From positions 1-14,402 of the forward strand of contig CAJLRE010000049.1 in NCBI GenBank assembly GCA_905208975.1: a DNA stretch of 14,402 nt, in the 5' to 3' direction. Both the position numbers and the translations under genes were made by a program. Below the pieces are notes generated by a model that saw only the letters and a program-made list of their open reading frames with translations, ran no database searches and was not told where the DNA came from. Position 1 is the stretch's first letter. Each line of letters begins with the position of its first letter. Shown here one piece after another: positions 1 to 6,702 of this stretch. The stretch is from an uncultured Collinsella sp. Its GTDB lineage: Bacteria; Actinomycetota; Coriobacteriia; Coriobacteriales; Coriobacteriaceae.

Positions 1-232
1 CGCCGTCCTCGGTAACCGAATACCAGCCCAGCTTTTTATCGAACAGCACGCTGTCGCAAAAATCGGGCGCGAGGATGTGACCGGCAAGACCGATCGTCAC
101 GCACTCCTCGCCTTTCCACTCAAAACGGTAGATGGCGGTGTTGTACACCTTGTCCTTTTTGGGCTTGCCCGTGGACAGCCGCTCGGCGATCTGACGCGCG
201 GCGTCGTTTTTCTCGGCGATGATGAGCTTCAA
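1..232 (-). CDS. Type IA DNA topoisomerase, archaeal-like, N-terminal part (cut by window edge)
   Basis: Only the first 77 codons lie in the window; the gene continues beyond position 1. Translated from a TTG start at 232, the product begins MKLIIAEKNDAARQIAERLS and continues through a YRFEW stretch and a GLAGHILAPDF stretch. This order is what I know from the Toprim domain of archaeal-type topoisomerase I, where the early glutamate (E7 here) is part of the metal-binding acidic site that supports DNA cleavage and rejoining. The TTG is chosen because an AGGAG box lies 6 bases upstream, while the only nearby ATG (250) runs into a stop after two codons. The gene starts 54 bases after hypB on the same strand, so it may be the tail of the tat-hyp transcript. 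A Toprim protein of another subfamily cannot be excluded from this fragment. Confidence 0.7.
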   Translation of the reverse strand, partial: MKLIIAEKNDAARQIAERLSTGKPKKDKVYNTAIYRFEWKGEECVTIGLAGHILAPDFCDSVLFDKKLGWYSVTEDG

Positions 233-286
233 AAGAGGCTCCTATCTCATGTCTCTGCGGCTGCGCCCGCGCTTATGGCGGCCGAC

Positions 287-970
287 TTACGCCCTTGCTT
301 GCTCAATCTGCCCGATGAGCCAATCGCACCAGGCATCCATGCCCTCGCCCTTGCGCGCGCTCACGGCAAACCGCGGCGCTTGCGGATTGAGGTCATCGAG
401 GGTCTTAGTATACCTATCCATGTCAAAATCGAAAGCCGGGGCCACGTCGACCTTGTTGAGCAGCTGCGCGCCGGCGTGTTGGAAGATGCCCGGGTACTTG
501 ATGGGCTTGTCGTCGCCCTCGGGCACCGAGAGGATCATGATGGACAGGTTCTCGCCCAGGTCAAAGTCGACTGGGCAGACCAGGTTACCCACGTTTTCGA
601 TAAAGATGACGTCGATGTTTTCCAGACCCACAGCTTGGTCGAACGCGTCAACGGCCTCCATGATCATGTTGCCCTCGAGATGGCACAGGCCGCCCGTGTT
701 GATTTGGATGGCGGGCATGCCGGCTTCCTTCATGGTGATGGCGTCGACATCCGAGGCGATATCGCCCTCGATGACGGCACAGCGCAGGCCGGCCTTGTCG
801 CGCAGGCGTTCGTTGGTGCCCAGAATCGTAGTGGTCTTACCCGAACCGGGGCTTGACAGCACATTGATCACATAGGTGCCCGCCTCATTAAATCGCTGGC
901 GCAGCTGATCTGCCAGGCGCTCATTGCGCGACAGAATCGGCGATGCGATATCAATCGTTTTCTCGGCCAT
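287..970 (-). CDS. hypB: Hydrogenase nickel incorporation GTPase HypB
   Basis: HypB is the SIMIBI-class GTPase that, with HypA, loads nickel into the large subunit of [NiFe] hydrogenase in the cytoplasm. The 227-residue product has the P-loop SSPGSGKTT (about 39-47), GDIASDVDA (69-77), the metal-site Cys-His pair in GGLCHLEG (C96, H97), ENVGNLVCP (125-133, with C132), the G4 guanine motif NKVD (172-175) and a G5-like SARKGEGM (204-211). The N-terminal cysteine cluster and the histidine-rich tract of some HypB proteins are absent, so only the G-domain metal site is visible. An in-frame GTG at 979 is rejected as start because the AAGGAG box would abut it; the ATG at 970 has an 8-base spacer. 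It follows hypA by 55 bases. Confidence 0.95.
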   Translation of the reverse strand: MAEKTIDIASPILSRNERLADQLRQRFNEAGTYVINVLSSPGSGKTTTILGTNERLRDKAGLRCAVIEGDIASDVDAITMKEAGMPAIQINTGGLCHLEGNMIMEAVDAFDQAVGLENIDVIFIENVGNLVCPVDFDLGENLSIMILSVPEGDDKPIKYPGIFQHAGAQLLNKVDVAPAFDFDMDRYTKTLDDLNPQAPRFAVSARKGEGMDAWCDWLIGQIEQARA

Positions 971-1025
971 ACTCGGCACTCCTTAACTTCTACCATTTAT
1001 ACCCCGTACCCAGGTGGTTGGCGAG

Positions 1026-1382
1026 CTAATCGTCGGGGGTTTCGATTTCGATACTTGCGATGTCGAGCTCGCGGCCGTGCAGTAGGCGCACGTTGGCACC
1101 ACCACACTGGGGACAGCGACAGTGGAAGCGGTCGTGGTCGAAAACCTCGCCGCAGTCCAGACACTCGCTTTGTGGATGGACCTCCTCCACGGCAAGCGCG
1201 CAGCCGCGCGTGAGCGGGTCCTCGTCGCGAAACGTCTCCCACGCAAAGTCGAGCGCCTCGCGCACGACCTCGGTCATATCCCCGATACGCAGCGTTACCA
1301 AAACGGCGCGCGAGGCCCCCGCCCCACGCGCCGCGCGAATCACTGTATCGAGTATGCCGTTGACAATGCCAACCTCGTGCAT
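1026..1382 (-). CDS. hypA: Hydrogenase maturation nickel metallochaperone HypA
   Basis: HypA binds nickel at its N-terminus and delivers it, in complex with HypB, to the hydrogenase large subunit. The 118-residue product begins MHE, giving the His2/Glu3 nickel site. Its zinc domain carries two CxxC pairs, CLDC (C74, C77) and CPQC (C90, C93), with H87 nearby. Length matches the family (about 113-118 residues). The start codon lies 6 bases after the tatC stop, and its Shine-Dalgarno GAGGAG sits inside the last tatC codons, so translation is probably coupled to tatC. hypB follows. The accessory genes hypC-F and the hydrogenase structural genes are not in the window. Confidence 0.95.
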   Translation of the reverse strand: MHEVGIVNGILDTVIRAARGAGASRAVLVTLRIGDMTEVVREALDFAWETFRDEDPLTRGCALAVEEVHPQSECLDCGEVFDHDRFHCRCPQCGGANVRLLHGRELDIASIEIETPDD

Positions 1383-1388
1383 ACCGAT

Positions 1389-2180
1389 TTACTCCTCGTC
1401 GTCCTCGTCGTCCGAGAACAGGTCCAGACGGCTCACGAACAGGCCCTCCTTGCCCTCGCGCGCGGTAATGACCACGCGGGCGATAGCGAGCGAGATCTCG
1501 TAGAGCGAGAGCAGGGCGCCGTACATAAGGCCCAGGGTGACGGGCGAGCCGTCGGGCGTGATCACAGCCGAACCCACGAGCAGGCCTACGTACACGTAGC
1601 GCCAGGCGCTGCGGAAGGCCGCGTAAGACACGATGTGGAAAACAGACAGGTAGAAGATGATGAGCGGCAGCTCAAACGCCACACCAAAGCCGATCATAAA
1701 GAGCAGCTCCATGTTGACGTAGTTCTCCAGATCGGGCAGCGCCGTAGCAACGGCCGAAGTCTCGCCGATGAGCCACTCAAAGCCTGCCGGGATAATGATG
1801 AAGTAGCAGAAGATAGCGCCCAGGAAGAACAGCACCGTCGAGGCGAGCACCGTGGGCACGACCCATTTGCGCTCGTTGGGGCGCAGTGCCGGCAGGAAAA
1901 ATGCCAGGATCTGCCAGATGATCATGGGCGTGCACATGACCACGGCCATCTTGATGGCCAGCGAGAAGCGCAGGCCAAAGCCGCCGAGCGTGGTGGTGAT
2001 GTAGAACTTACCGTCCGGCACAAAGGAGCGGATGGGGTCTTCCAGGATGTCGAGCACCACGGGCGTGGCGAAATACAGCACGATGGCTGCGGCAAATACC
2101 GACACGACCACGATGGTCAAGCGGCGACGGAGCTCTCCCAGGTGATCGAAGAGCGGCATGCGCGCAGGTCCGATAGGCAT
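1389..2180 (-). CDS. tatC: Sec-independent (twin-arginine) translocase subunit TatC
   Basis: TatC is the polytopic membrane receptor that recognises twin-arginine signal peptides and assembles the translocation site with TatA/B for export of folded proteins. The 263-residue product starts with the cytoplasmic signature HLGELRRRL (13-21, including the key glutamate E16). It shows the usual six hydrophobic segments and the late ITPDGSP plus LYEISLAIA region typical of the family. The C-terminus is a short acidic tail (DLFSDDEDDEE) after the last helix. The ATG overlaps the tatA/B stop by one base (TAATG), indicating translational coupling. An internal ATG at codon 8 is possible but would leave an atypically short N-terminus. 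Confidence 0.95.
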   Translation of the reverse strand: MPIGPARMPLFDHLGELRRRLTIVVVSVFAAAIVLYFATPVVLDILEDPIRSFVPDGKFYITTTLGGFGLRFSLAIKMAVVMCTPMIIWQILAFFLPALRPNERKWVVPTVLASTVLFFLGAIFCYFIIIPAGFEWLIGETSAVATALPDLENYVNMELLFMIGFGVAFELPLIIFYLSVFHIVSYAAFRSAWRYVYVGLLVGSAVITPDGSPVTLGLMYGALLSLYEISLAIARVVITAREGKEGLFVSRLDLFSDDEDDEE

Positions 2181-2746
2181 TACTCATCGCCTCCCTTCGA
2201 GGCGTCGGCGGCAGCAGTGTCGTCCTCGGCCTCGAGCTCGCGAGCGAGCTGGTCGGCGACGGCTTTGCGCTTGCGGGGACGACGGGCGTACAGGTCAGCC
2301 GTCGTGGGCTCCGCCGGCTCGGGCTCGGGCTCTGCAGCAGGCTCGGGCTCGACAGCGGCGGCGGGCTCTGCACTCTCGGCCTCCTCGGCAGCGGCCTCGC
2401 CCTCAGCGGCACCCTCGCTTGCAGCCTTCTCGGCGGCAAGGCGGGCACGGCGCTCGGCGAAGGTCTCCTTCTTTGCTGGCGCAGCCGTCTCGGCGGCTTC
2501 CTCGTCCGCATCGGAATCGTCGTCGGTCGCAGCGGCCTTCTTGGGCTTGACCGGCGCCGACGCGGCCTCGCTTACCGGATCGATAATCTCGGACTGAACA
2601 ACGGCCGTCATCTTTTCCTGCGTCTCGCGGAACTGACGGATGGCACGGCCGATCGTGCGGCCCATCTGCGGGAGCTTATCCGGGCCAAACAGCAAAAAGC
2701 CGAAGACCACGATGATCGCGAGCTCACCCTCTCCAATACCAAACAC
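2180..2746 (-). CDS. tatA: TatA/TatB-family twin-arginine translocase subunit with long acidic tail
   Basis: This small single-span Tat component partners TatC. The start is set at the GTG at 2746, because GGAGG lies 5 bases upstream and the protein then begins MFGIGEGELAIIVV, as the family does; an upstream in-frame ATG (2791) has no such support. It is 188 residues: a membrane helix at about 5-20, the FGPDKLP hinge (20-26), an amphipathic helix to about 45, then roughly 140 residues rich in Ala, Glu and Pro, with an EPEP stretch and a basic patch near RRPRKRK. Glu8 and Pro22 are TatB-like, whereas the Phe20-Gly21 pair is TatA-like, so the subtype cannot be fixed. It is the only TatA/B-type gene in the window and probably serves a minimal TatAC-type system. 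Confidence 0.9.
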   Translation of the reverse strand: MFGIGEGELAIIVVFGFLLFGPDKLPQMGRTIGRAIRQFRETQEKMTAVVQSEIIDPVSEAASAPVKPKKAAATDDDSDADEEAAETAAPAKKETFAERRARLAAEKAASEGAAEGEAAAEEAESAEPAAAVEPEPAAEPEPEPAEPTTADLYARRPRKRKAVADQLARELEAEDDTAAADASKGGDE

Positions 2747-2821
2747 ACATACCTCCAAGGCTCGATGTGAGTCGAGCCCGCACCGCGCCATTCGGCCGGA
2801 ACTCGTCTATTCATTCGGTCA

Positions 2822-2855
2822 AGTATAGCGCCCGGACGCCAAAACGTCCGAGCGC
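2822..2855 (-). promoter_or_regulatory. Hairpin and TATACT -10-like box upstream of the tat operon
   Basis: An 11-bp imperfect hairpin (2828-2855: GCGC and CGGACG paired with CGTCCG and GCGC, one mismatch, six-base loop) is followed on the minus strand by TATACT (2827-2822). No run of Ts follows, so it is a weak terminator for the STAS gene. TATACT could be the -10 box of a tat-hyp promoter, about 70 bases before the GTG start. I do not see a convincing -35 box, and the hairpin would occupy its place, which could instead point to an operator. Confidence 0.35.
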
Positions 2856-2899
2856 ATCACAAACATATGCCAAACGGCACGCCCTTTTGGGGGCCAAGA

Positions 2900-3214
2900 T
2901 TATGCAGCGGTGATCGAAATCTCCTGGTCGACACCTAACAGCTGAACCACGCGCATCACCGGAGGCTGCACATTGGTGCAGCTAAAGCGCTTACCGTGGT
3001 CGACCGCGTGGTGCGCGGCGCCCACGAGCACGCCAATGCCCGTCGAATCGATGTAGCTCACCTGGGCAAAATCGAGCTCAACGGCCTCAGTGGGCTGCTC
3101 GAGCGCCAGGTCGATGGCATTGCGCAGGCTATCGGCGTTAGAAATATCGATCTCGCCGGTGACCTTAATGGTGTAGAGCTCTGGCGTGGGGTTGGTGGAA
3201 ATACCCAAATCCAT
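2900..3214 (-). CDS. STAS-domain anti-sigma factor antagonist (SpoIIAA/RsbV type)
   Basis: This is a single STAS domain of 104 residues, the normal size for anti-sigma factor antagonists. The signature YIDSTGIGVLVGA (54-66) contains the serine (S57) that a partner anti-sigma kinase phosphorylates in this family. The unphosphorylated form binds the anti-sigma factor and frees the sigma factor. No anti-sigma kinase or sigma factor gene is beside it, so its partner must be elsewhere. The ATG has AAGGAG 7 bases upstream. It lies between the aminotransferase and tat genes on the same strand, with 66 and about 150 bases of spacing, so it may be transcribed alone. The exact pathway is not deducible from this sequence. 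Confidence 0.9.
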   Translation of the reverse strand: MDLGISTNPTPELYTIKVTGEIDISNADSLRNAIDLALEQPTEAVELDFAQVSYIDSTGIGVLVGAAHHAVDHGKRFSCTNVQPPVMRVVQLLGVDQEISITAA

Positions 3215-3280
3215 GTATACGCTCCTTTACGTATCGAAAGTGCGGATAGTACTAGGCGCGGACTTGCGGGGCCCTACGCG

Positions 3281-4585
3281 TTAGGCGCGCTCGGCACGCG
3301 CAAGCTCGGCAGCGACGAGCTTGACAGCCAGCACCAGCACATCGAGCGCAGCCTCCAGGTCCTCGACCGTGGGATAGCTCGGCGCGATGCGGATGTTGGT
3401 GTCGCGCGGATCCTTGCCATAAGGCCAGGTGGCACCAGCCGGCGTGAGCTTGACGCCCAGGTCGGCACAAAGCGCGGCGACCTTCTGGGCCGAGCCCTCG
3501 GGGCCATCGAAACTCACAAAGTAGCCGCCATGGGGATGCGTCCAAGTGGCGCAACCCGTGTTACCCAAGCCCTCGGTGAGTTTACGCTCAACGGCCTCAA
3601 AGCGCGGGCGCAGGAACTCGGCATGCTTTTTCATGTGCTCCTTGACCGCCTCGATGGTGGGAAGGAAGCGCACGTGACGCAGCTGGTTGAGCTTATCGGC
3701 GCTAATAAGACCGGCCTTCAGGCGCTTGGAGAACTCGGCGATGACCGCGGGGCTCGCACCGATAAAGCCGATGCCGGCGCCCGGGAAGGTGATCTTGGAC
3801 GTCGAGGCAAAGGCCACCACGCGATCCTCGGTGCCCGCCGCGCGAGCGAGGTCAAAGATATTTGCGAGCTCGTCGGTCTCGTCGTACAGGTCGTGCACGC
3901 AGTAAGCGTTGTCCCAAAAGATGCGGAAATCGGGCGCGGCCGTGGGCATCTCGACCAGGCGGCGCACAGTGTCCTCGCTAAAGGTGATGCCCGTGGGGTT
4001 AGAATACTTGGGCACGCACCAGATGCCCTTGATGGAATCGTCGGCGGCAACCAGGCGCTCAACCTCGTCCATGTCGGGGCCATTGTCGGTCATCGCGACG
4101 GGGACGTTCTCGATGCCCAAGTCGGCGGTGATGCCAAAGTGGCGATCGTAGCCGGGAACGGGGCACAGGAACTTGACCTTCTTGCCGTCGTGCGCTGCCT
4201 CGTAAGCCTCCCAAGGGTCGCTGCCGCACGAGCCACAGCGCCAGAACATGCCGGCGATGTCGTGCTCAATCAGCAAACTCGACGAACCCAGCACGAGCGT
4301 CTGCTCGGCAGGGCAACCCAGGAACTCCCCCGCCAGCTTGCGTGCCGAGGGAATGCCCTCAAAGCAGCCGTAGTTGGAGCAGTCGACGTTGCCGTCGTGC
4401 AGATCGGCATCGGCATTGAGGATATCGAGCATGGGTCGAGAGATGTCCACCTGGGAGGGCGACGGCTTGCCGCGGGCCATATCGAGCGCCAGGCCCTTGG
4501 CCTTGACCTCGGCGACCTCGGCTTTGAGCGCCTCGATGGCGGCATCGAGTTCGGTGGCTTCCATCTTCTGGTAGATCGTCTGCAT
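3281..4585 (-). CDS. PLP-dependent aminotransferase, class Ic aspartate aminotransferase-like
   Basis: A 434-residue fold-type I PLP enzyme that should transfer an amino group between an amino acid and a 2-oxoacid, probably aspartate/2-oxoglutarate. Landmarks in order are ARGKPS (37-42), SNYGCFEGIP (70-79), CPVPGYDRHF (141-150), SNPTG (195-199), DNAY (225-228) and STSKIT with the Schiff-base lysine K264. A PHGGYF stretch and RIAPSYP, whose arginine likely binds the substrate carboxylate, follow. The CPVPGYDRHF, SNPTG and STSKIT series resembles the Corynebacterium class Ic aspartate aminotransferase and the family annotated as 'aminotransferase, MocR-like', though no GntR DNA-binding domain is present. 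An AAAGG box lies about 8 bases before the ATG. Substrate specificity is inferred. Confidence 0.88.
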   Translation of the reverse strand: MQTIYQKMEATELDAAIEALKAEVAEVKAKGLALDMARGKPSPSQVDISRPMLDILNADADLHDGNVDCSNYGCFEGIPSARKLAGEFLGCPAEQTLVLGSSSLLIEHDIAGMFWRCGSCGSDPWEAYEAAHDGKKVKFLCPVPGYDRHFGITADLGIENVPVAMTDNGPDMDEVERLVAADDSIKGIWCVPKYSNPTGITFSEDTVRRLVEMPTAAPDFRIFWDNAYCVHDLYDETDELANIFDLARAAGTEDRVVAFASTSKITFPGAGIGFIGASPAVIAEFSKRLKAGLISADKLNQLRHVRFLPTIEAVKEHMKKHAEFLRPRFEAVERKLTEGLGNTGCATWTHPHGGYFVSFDGPEGSAQKVAALCADLGVKLTPAGATWPYGKDPRDTNIRIAPSYPTVEDLEAALDVLVLAVKLVAAELARAERA

Positions 4586-4735
4586 GGGGTGCGACCTTTC
4601 GCGAAGCGGTACGTTGCAGTTCGTCTAAGTATAGACCGCCATCGTCGCAACGTTATGAAGCCGTGATAGATTAAGTTCATCGCAATCAATTACGAATCGC
4701 CGCGCATGCCGGCGTGGGGCGCCCAAGGAGGCACT

Positions 4736-4990
4736 ATGGAGTACGGATCGTTTCAGGCCGAGGAATTCGGCGACTTGCAGCGCCTGGTCGACGGACTGTT
4801 TTACGACCGCCACGCCATCGACCGCCTGGATCTGATCGTACAGGCCGAAATCTTGGACCTGGCGCCCGACCTCATGGAGATCGTGAATCTTTTGCCGCCC
4901 GGCTACTACGACCGCCAGTCACTTTGCGACCAGCTCAACTCCGCCTTGGCCGCCCACGGCTGGGGCGCCGTCTACGGCACCGTGGAATAG
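4736..4990 (+). CDS. Small conserved-looking protein of unknown function (84 residues)
   Basis: I do not recognise this family. The start is placed at the ATG at 4736 because AGGAGG lies 4 bases upstream; an in-frame ATG at 4706 would put that ribosome site inside the gene. The product is acidic and soluble, with no membrane segment or signal peptide. It looks like two or three short helices: a segment around DLQRLVDGLFYDRHAIDRLD, then LDLIVQAEILDLAPDLMEIV, a central LLPPGYY turn, and DQLNSALAAHGWG near the end. The gene is divergent from the aminotransferase gene (150 bases between starts) and ends in front of a strong terminator. The good ribosome site, the terminator and even codon use argue that it is real. 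Confidence 0.75.
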   Translation: MEYGSFQAEEFGDLQRLVDGLFYDRHAIDRLDLIVQAEILDLAPDLMEIVNLLPPGYYDRQSLCDQLNSALAAHGWGAVYGTVE

Positions 4991-5021
4991 CCCTAGTCGT
5001 TTAAGAACGTCCCCAATGATT

Positions 5022-5060
5022 AAAACGCCGCCTGTGATGGTGTTCACAGGCGGCGTTTTT
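5022..5060. terminator. Strong bidirectional intrinsic terminator
   Basis: A perfect 13-bp GC-rich stem (5025-5037 with 5044-5056) encloses a six-base loop TGGTGT and is flanked by an A-tract on the left and a T-tract on the right, so it works in both directions. It lies between the convergent small gene (plus) and nhaA (minus) and should terminate both. Confidence 0.93.
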
Positions 5061-5076
5061 AAACTTGTATGTGCTT

Positions 5077-6435
5077 TTACTCGTCCTTGGGCGCGGGGTG
5101 CTTGCAGATCACACTCATGTAGATCATGCCAAGCACGGCTGCGGTGACCGAACCGGCGAGAATAGCGGCCTTGGCAGCCAGAACCTCAAACTGGGCCGTC
5201 GGGAAGGCGAGGCCGCTAATGAGAATCGACATGGTAAAGCCGATGCCGCCCAGAATGCCCACGCCGGCAATCATGTGCCAGTTAACGTTGCGCGGCAGCT
5301 CGGAGATCTTGAGCTTAACCAGGGCAAACGTCATGCCAAAGATGCCAATCGGCTTGCCCAGCAGCATGCCAAAATATACGCCGAGCGTCACCGGGTCGGT
5401 GAGCAGCGTGCTCATGTCCACGCCCACTAGGCGAACCTGCGCGTTTACGAACGCAAAGATCGGCAGGATCACAAAGTTGACCGGCGTGGAGATCAGACGC
5501 TCCATGCGGATGAGCGGCGGGGTCACGCGGTGCATGACGCGCTCGACCTTGGTGGTCGAGACGGTAAAGTCATGCTGGCCCAGGATGTGCGCCTCGTCGT
5601 CGTAGCGGTCATCGAGCAGCGGCAGGCACTCGCCCAGCCAATCGGTGAGGCTATCGAGCTTGACGCCGCACTTGGCCGGGATGGTGAAGGCCAGGATGAC
5701 GCCAGCAAGCGTGGCGTGCACGCCGCTCTTGAACATGCAGAACCACAACAGCAGGCCCAGTATCGAATACGGGGCAAGGCGGTAATGTTGCGTCTTGTTG
5801 AGCCACACGAGCGCGCAGGTCACAAGCGCGGCGGCGCCCAACCAAAACGGATTGGGGCTCTGACCGTAGAAGATGGCGATGGCGGCGATGGAGATGAGGT
5901 CGTCGGCGATGGCGAGCGTCGAGAAAAACACGCGCACGCCGTTGGGAACGCGATTGCCCAAAAGCGATAGCACGCCCAGCGCAAAGGCAATATCGGTTGC
6001 CATGGGGATGGCCCAACCGTTGCGGGCGCCGGCATGGTTGAAGATCAGGTAGATGCAGGCGGGAACGACGACGCCGCCCACGGCCGCCAGCATGGGAAGC
6101 ATGGCCTGGCGCGGGTTCTTGAGCTCGCCAACTGTCATCTCGTACTTAAGCTCAATGCCCACCAACAAAAAGAAAATCGCCATGAGGAAGTCGTTGACGA
6201 AAAGCTCAACGGTGAGACCGGCCGTAAGGTTGCCCAGGCCCACATACAGCGGGGTCTCCAAAAAGTGATGGATGGCCTCGTAGGCATCGGTATTGGCGCA
6301 AATGACGGCGGCGATGGCGGCGAAGACCATGACGGCGGCGGAAATCGTGCCGTTCTCGGCGATGCGCTCCCAGATGTCGTGACGTTCAAAGCGCTTGCGC
6401 TCACGAACGTTGAACAGCTGCTCAGTTGCTGCCAT
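5077..6435 (-). CDS. nhaA: Na+/H+ antiporter NhaA
   Basis: NhaA is an inner-membrane antiporter that expels one Na+ (or Li+) for two protons, giving sodium and pH tolerance. The 452-residue protein has about 12 hydrophobic segments. Diagnostic sites are LVGIELK (91-97), ATDIAFALGV with D148 (equivalent to E. coli D133), and AIADDL with the ion-binding pair D178/D179. The C-terminal GKPIGIFGMT and GILGGIGFTMSILI blocks are also present. It is longer than E. coli NhaA (388), mainly through a longer N-terminus and an insertion of about 60 hydrophilic residues (roughly 255-315), as in many actinobacterial members. The ATG has AAGGAG 6 bases upstream. The leader upstream carries a terminator and a second hairpin, so expression is likely attenuated; see the separate entries. 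Confidence 0.95.
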   Translation of the reverse strand: MAATEQLFNVRERKRFERHDIWERIAENGTISAAVMVFAAIAAVICANTDAYEAIHHFLETPLYVGLGNLTAGLTVELFVNDFLMAIFFLLVGIELKYEMTVGELKNPRQAMLPMLAAVGGVVVPACIYLIFNHAGARNGWAIPMATDIAFALGVLSLLGNRVPNGVRVFFSTLAIADDLISIAAIAIFYGQSPNPFWLGAAALVTCALVWLNKTQHYRLAPYSILGLLLWFCMFKSGVHATLAGVILAFTIPAKCGVKLDSLTDWLGECLPLLDDRYDDEAHILGQHDFTVSTTKVERVMHRVTPPLIRMERLISTPVNFVILPIFAFVNAQVRLVGVDMSTLLTDPVTLGVYFGMLLGKPIGIFGMTFALVKLKISELPRNVNWHMIAGVGILGGIGFTMSILISGLAFPTAQFEVLAAKAAILAGSVTAAVLGMIYMSVICKHPAPKDE

Positions 6436-6449
6436 GGGCGGCTCCTTTC

Positions 6450-6465
6450 ACGGGAAAGCTCCCGT
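6450..6465 (-). promoter_or_regulatory. Hairpin next to the nhaA Shine-Dalgarno
   Basis: A perfect 6-bp stem ACGGGA/TCCCGT with a four-base loop ends two bases before the AAGGAG of nhaA. It could sequester the ribosome site or take part in a switch with the preceding terminator hairpin. Confidence 0.5.
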
Positions 6466-6468
6466 CTT

Positions 6469-6505
6469 AAAAAAGCACGGCCCGCCCAAGTGGCGGCGCC
6501 GCGCT
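6469..6505 (-). terminator. Intrinsic terminator inside the nhaA leader (attenuator candidate)
   Basis: Read on the minus strand, AGCGCGGC pairs with GCCGTGCT (8 bp, one G-U) and CCGCC pairs with GGCGG (5 bp) across one bulged G and an ACTTG loop. Six Ts follow directly. It ends 34 bases upstream of the nhaA ATG. ppaC upstream already has its own terminator (6643-6683), so this one more likely controls entry into nhaA or ends a short leader RNA. Confidence 0.75.
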
Positions 6506-6579
6506 CTAACGTATTACGCTTGCATCTAGCCTACCCTGCACGACAAGCACGCAGGCATGGCCGAAAAGCGGAACCACAG

Positions 6580-6600
6580 GTTGAACATTATTTGCTCAAC
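6580..6600. promoter_or_regulatory. Imperfect inverted repeat in the nhaA upstream region
   Basis: GTTGA and TCAAC arms, with a further CA/TG pair inside, form a 21-bp operator-like inverted repeat. On the minus strand it overlaps the ATG (6588) of a possible 20-codon leader ORF ending at 6526. No convincing promoter hexamers are visible nearby, so function is uncertain. Confidence 0.3.
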
Positions 6601-6642
6601 GGGACGGGCACGCCTGTCCAAGAGACGACGCGGCACCGTGCA

Positions 6643-6683
6643 CAAAAAACGACCGGAGCGCGGGGCGTCCGCGATCCGGTCGT
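6643..6683 (-). terminator. Intrinsic terminator of ppaC
   Basis: A 9-bp stem (6649-6657 with 6675-6683, ACGACCGGA/TCCGGTCGT) with partial inner pairing is followed on the minus strand by six Ts. It begins about 20 bases after the ppaC stop codon. Confidence 0.88.
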
Positions 6684-6702
6684 AGCGTTTGGTCAACTAA
6701 AC

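Noticed and set aside
971..979. GTG at 979 as the hypB start
   Set aside because: The AAGGAG box would directly abut this codon, leaving no spacer; the ATG at 970 has normal spacing.
1122..2597. Long plus-strand open frame opposite hypA, tatC and tatA/B
   Set aside because: It is antisense to three well-supported genes, has no recognisable domain and is rich in His, Arg, Asp and Gly, as expected from the opposite strand of GC-rich coding DNA.
3281..4585. Aminotransferase as a MocR-type regulator
   Set aside because: The protein begins directly with the aminotransferase domain; no N-terminal GntR winged helix is encoded in front of it.
2996..4666. 556-codon plus-strand open frame opposite the STAS and aminotransferase genes
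   Set aside because: It is a mirror frame of clear genes, with composition typical of antisense GC-rich sequence and no motif or ribosome site.
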